DNA of 64,000 nucleotides. Origin: Streptococcus equi subsp. equi (GTDB taxonomy: Bacteria; Bacillota; Bacilli; Lactobacillales; Streptococcaceae). Shown piece after piece: positions 62,541 through 64,000 of this stretch. A program made the position numbers and the translations under genes. Numbering within the stretch: the stretch's first letter is position 1; each line of letters starts with the position of its first letter. The notes under the pieces are model-generated. The model saw only the letters and a program-made list of their open reading frames with translations. It made no database searches and was not told where the DNA came from. The stretch covers positions 1,860,001-1,924,000 of the forward strand of contig LR134389.1 in NCBI GenBank assembly GCA_900637675.1, written 5' to 3'.

Positions 62541-62548
62541 GACTTCTC

Positions 62549-63475
62549 CTATCTATGCGTCCTTGGATCACTAGCATCTGCTAAGTTTTGTCCTACAATG
62601 TATAAAGGTAGGGAAACAAGAATAAGAGTTGTCAATGGAATCCAGAATAAATAGGCATTTGTTGTTAAATTGTTTGAATAATTTGAAATCAATCGACCCA
62701 AGCTTGGTTCTGTGATTGGTAATCCCAAGCCAAAGAAGGATAAGAAGGCCTCTGATGAAATATAGGACGGCAATAGCAAGGAAACCATCGAAACGATCAC
62801 CGAAACCAATTGAGGTAAAAGATTTTTAATGACAATTTTATGGGTGGGTGTTCCTAAGGTCTGACTTGCTAAATTGTATTCTAAATCACGATAACGCAAA
62901 ATTTGTACACGAATCGAATAAGCAATCCCAATCCAGCCTGTCACACAAAAAGCAAAAATCAAGTTCCAAAAGCCTGCTCCGATAGAATAAGTCAACACAA
63001 TGATAATGAGCATTTGCGGCAGGTTAGAGATGATATTATACACCTCAATCATTACCTTATCAACTGCTTTGGAAACACCCCAAATACCACCGACAATGAC
63101 TCCGATAATCATATTGATGATGGTTGCAATAACTGAAATTAAGATTGAATTTCTAGCACCATACCAAACGCCATCAAAGAGCGATTGACCATTTTGATCC
63201 GTACCAAACCAATACTCTGCATTAGGTGCTATATAACGTTTTGAAAAATCATTAATATTGCTCACGTTACCAAAGTCATAGTTGGCAAACATAGGGTAGA
63301 TGAAGCTCATCAAAATAATAGCAATCAAAATAACCAGCATCAAAATAGTTGATTTACGTGAGAAAAATTGTCTAAATACAGATTTCCAATAAGAGTAAGC
63401 AGGGGCATCAATGACTTCTGATGCATAGCTATCTAATTCAACAAAGGTGAATTTATTTTTGTCAATTGCTGCCAT
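62549..63475 (-). CDS. oppC: Oligopeptide ABC transporter permease OppC
   Basis: A 308-residue permease with an N-terminal cytoplasmic segment, about six membrane helices, a large outer loop (with [20 protein letters not shown]) and the EAA-like loop [23 protein letters not shown]. Overlaps oppB by 1 bp and precedes oppD by 8 bp. Confidence 0.95.
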   Translation of the reverse strand: MAAIDKNKFTFVELDSYASEVIDAPAYSYWKSVFRQFFSRKSTILMLVILIAIILMSFIYPMFANYDFGNVSNINDFSKRYIAPNAEYWFGTDQNGQSLFDGVWYGARNSILISVIATIINMIIGVIVGGIWGVSKAVDKVMIEVYNIISNLPQMLIIIVLTYSIGAGFWNLIFAFCVTGWIGIAYSIRVQILRYRDLEYNLASQTLGTPTHKIVIKNLLPQLVSVIVSMVSLLLPSYISSEAFLSFFGLGLPITEPSLGRLISNYSNNLTTNAYLFWIPLTTLILVSLPLYIVGQNLADASDPRTHR

Positions 63476-64000
63476 TACTTACCTCCTTTACCTGATAATT
63501 TAATACGTGGATCTAAAATTGTCATAAGAATATCACCTACTAGCAAGGCTAATATTGATAAAACAGCAAAAATAAAGACAAGACCAACAACCATAGAGTT
63601 ATTAGCAGCTTTTATGGAATCAATCAGCATTTTACCCATTCCTGGGAAAGCAAAGACGGTTTCTGTCAAGGTTGCACCGGCAATTGTTCCGACAATGGCT
63701 TGTGGAATACCGTTAACAATAGGCACCATAGCCTGCTTAAAGAGATGATTTTTTGAAATCTCAAATTCTGAAAGCCCCTTTGCTCGTGCAAAGCGAACAA
63801 AATCACTGCCTTGCAAGTCCACAATATAGCGTCGGAACCAAACTACTGTACTTGGTGTACCAAGAATTCCTAATATAAGAGCAGGCAGCACATAAGACCT
63901 AACATCTCCTGCTCCTAGCAGCGGAAAGGTATCTGGCAAGCCCAAATAAGAACCGACAAATCGAACAATATAGATAAGCGCAATGCTTGGCAGGGCTAAC
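63475..64000 (-). CDS. oppB: Oligopeptide ABC transporter permease OppB, C-terminal part
   Basis: About 175 residues to the window edge and open upstream. Visible are [47 protein letters not shown] (EAA loop) and the last helices ([25 protein letters not shown]). The start, and oppA, must lie to the right of the window. Confidence 0.93.
   Translation of the reverse strand, partial: LALPSIALIYIVRFVGSYLGLPDTFPLLGAGDVRSYVLPALILGILGTPSTVVWFRRYIVDLQGSDFVRFARAKGLSEFEISKNHLFKQAMVPIVNGIPQAIVGTIAGATLTETVFAFPGMGKMLIDSIKAANNSMVVGLVFIFAVLSILALLVGDILMTILDPRIKLSGKGGK

Overview
This window comes from a low-GC Gram-positive coccus, a Streptococcus of the pyogenic group. The evidence is the CovR/CovS two-component system, the murI-rdgB-cbpB-xerD-like-scpAB-rluB operon, the gshT-metQ-M20 peptidase-metNI locus, the yqeG-yqeH-yhbY-nadD-yqeK-rsfS cluster, a ComX sigma gene beside an rRNA operon, and oppBCDF. 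Gene content and protein similarity recall S. equi / S. zooepidemicus, but species is my inference. Most genes lie on the minus strand.

Layout. 1-1500: an accessory run of short genes alternating between single-span membrane proteins (immunity-like) and truncated copies of one lipase-like N-terminal module; it runs off the left edge. 1800-11340: housekeeping genes: trmL behind a structured, attenuator-like leader, yidD, rluB, scpB/scpA, a degenerate XerD-like recombinase, CBS protein, phosphodiesterase, RdgB with an N-terminal extension, murI, YneF, Bax-inhibitor protein, HD protein and a SpoU-type RNA methylase. 11342-15107: an IS1634-like element flanked by a 209-210 bp direct repeat, its transposase split by an IS3-family element whose own orfB has an in-frame stop. 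15184-28988: acyP and yidC2 on the plus strand, then on the minus strand greA, mltG, an acetyltransferase, murC, a hypothetical protein, a SNF2 helicase, der, dnaI, dnaB and nrdR. 29179-34701: covS/covR, a YceD-like protein, htpX/lemA and rsmG. 35224-37284: a K+ uptake pair. 37291-37607: an intergenic repeat with a second, ISL3-like miniature element inserted in it with an 8-bp target duplication. 37638-46906: sstT, brnQ, the methionine/glutathione uptake locus with a frameshifted metI, and yebC. 47047-53865: a MerR/TipA-like regulator, tmcAL, a methyltransferase, and the ribosome assembly/NAD cluster. 54003-60430: comX with a ComR-type palindrome, tRNA-Arg, tRNA-Asn, 5S, 23S, tRNA-Ala, 16S and two tandem rrn promoters. 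60554-64000: oppF, oppD, oppC and partial oppB.

Functionally, the window combines chromosome segregation (ScpAB), cell-wall synthesis (MurI, MurC, MltG), replication initiation (DnaB/DnaI), ribosome maturation (Der, YqeH, YhbY, RsfS, RluB, RsmG), nutrient import (K+, Ser/Thr, branched-chain amino acids, Met, glutathione, oligopeptides) and two major regulators (CovRS, ComX). The most distinctive observations are the orphan toxin/immunity-like array at the left edge, the very long target duplication around the nested IS pair, the nested miniature elements near 37.4 kb, the trmL leader, the ComR-like box before comX, and two candidate leaderless promoters. I saw no CRISPR array, prophage or integrative element.
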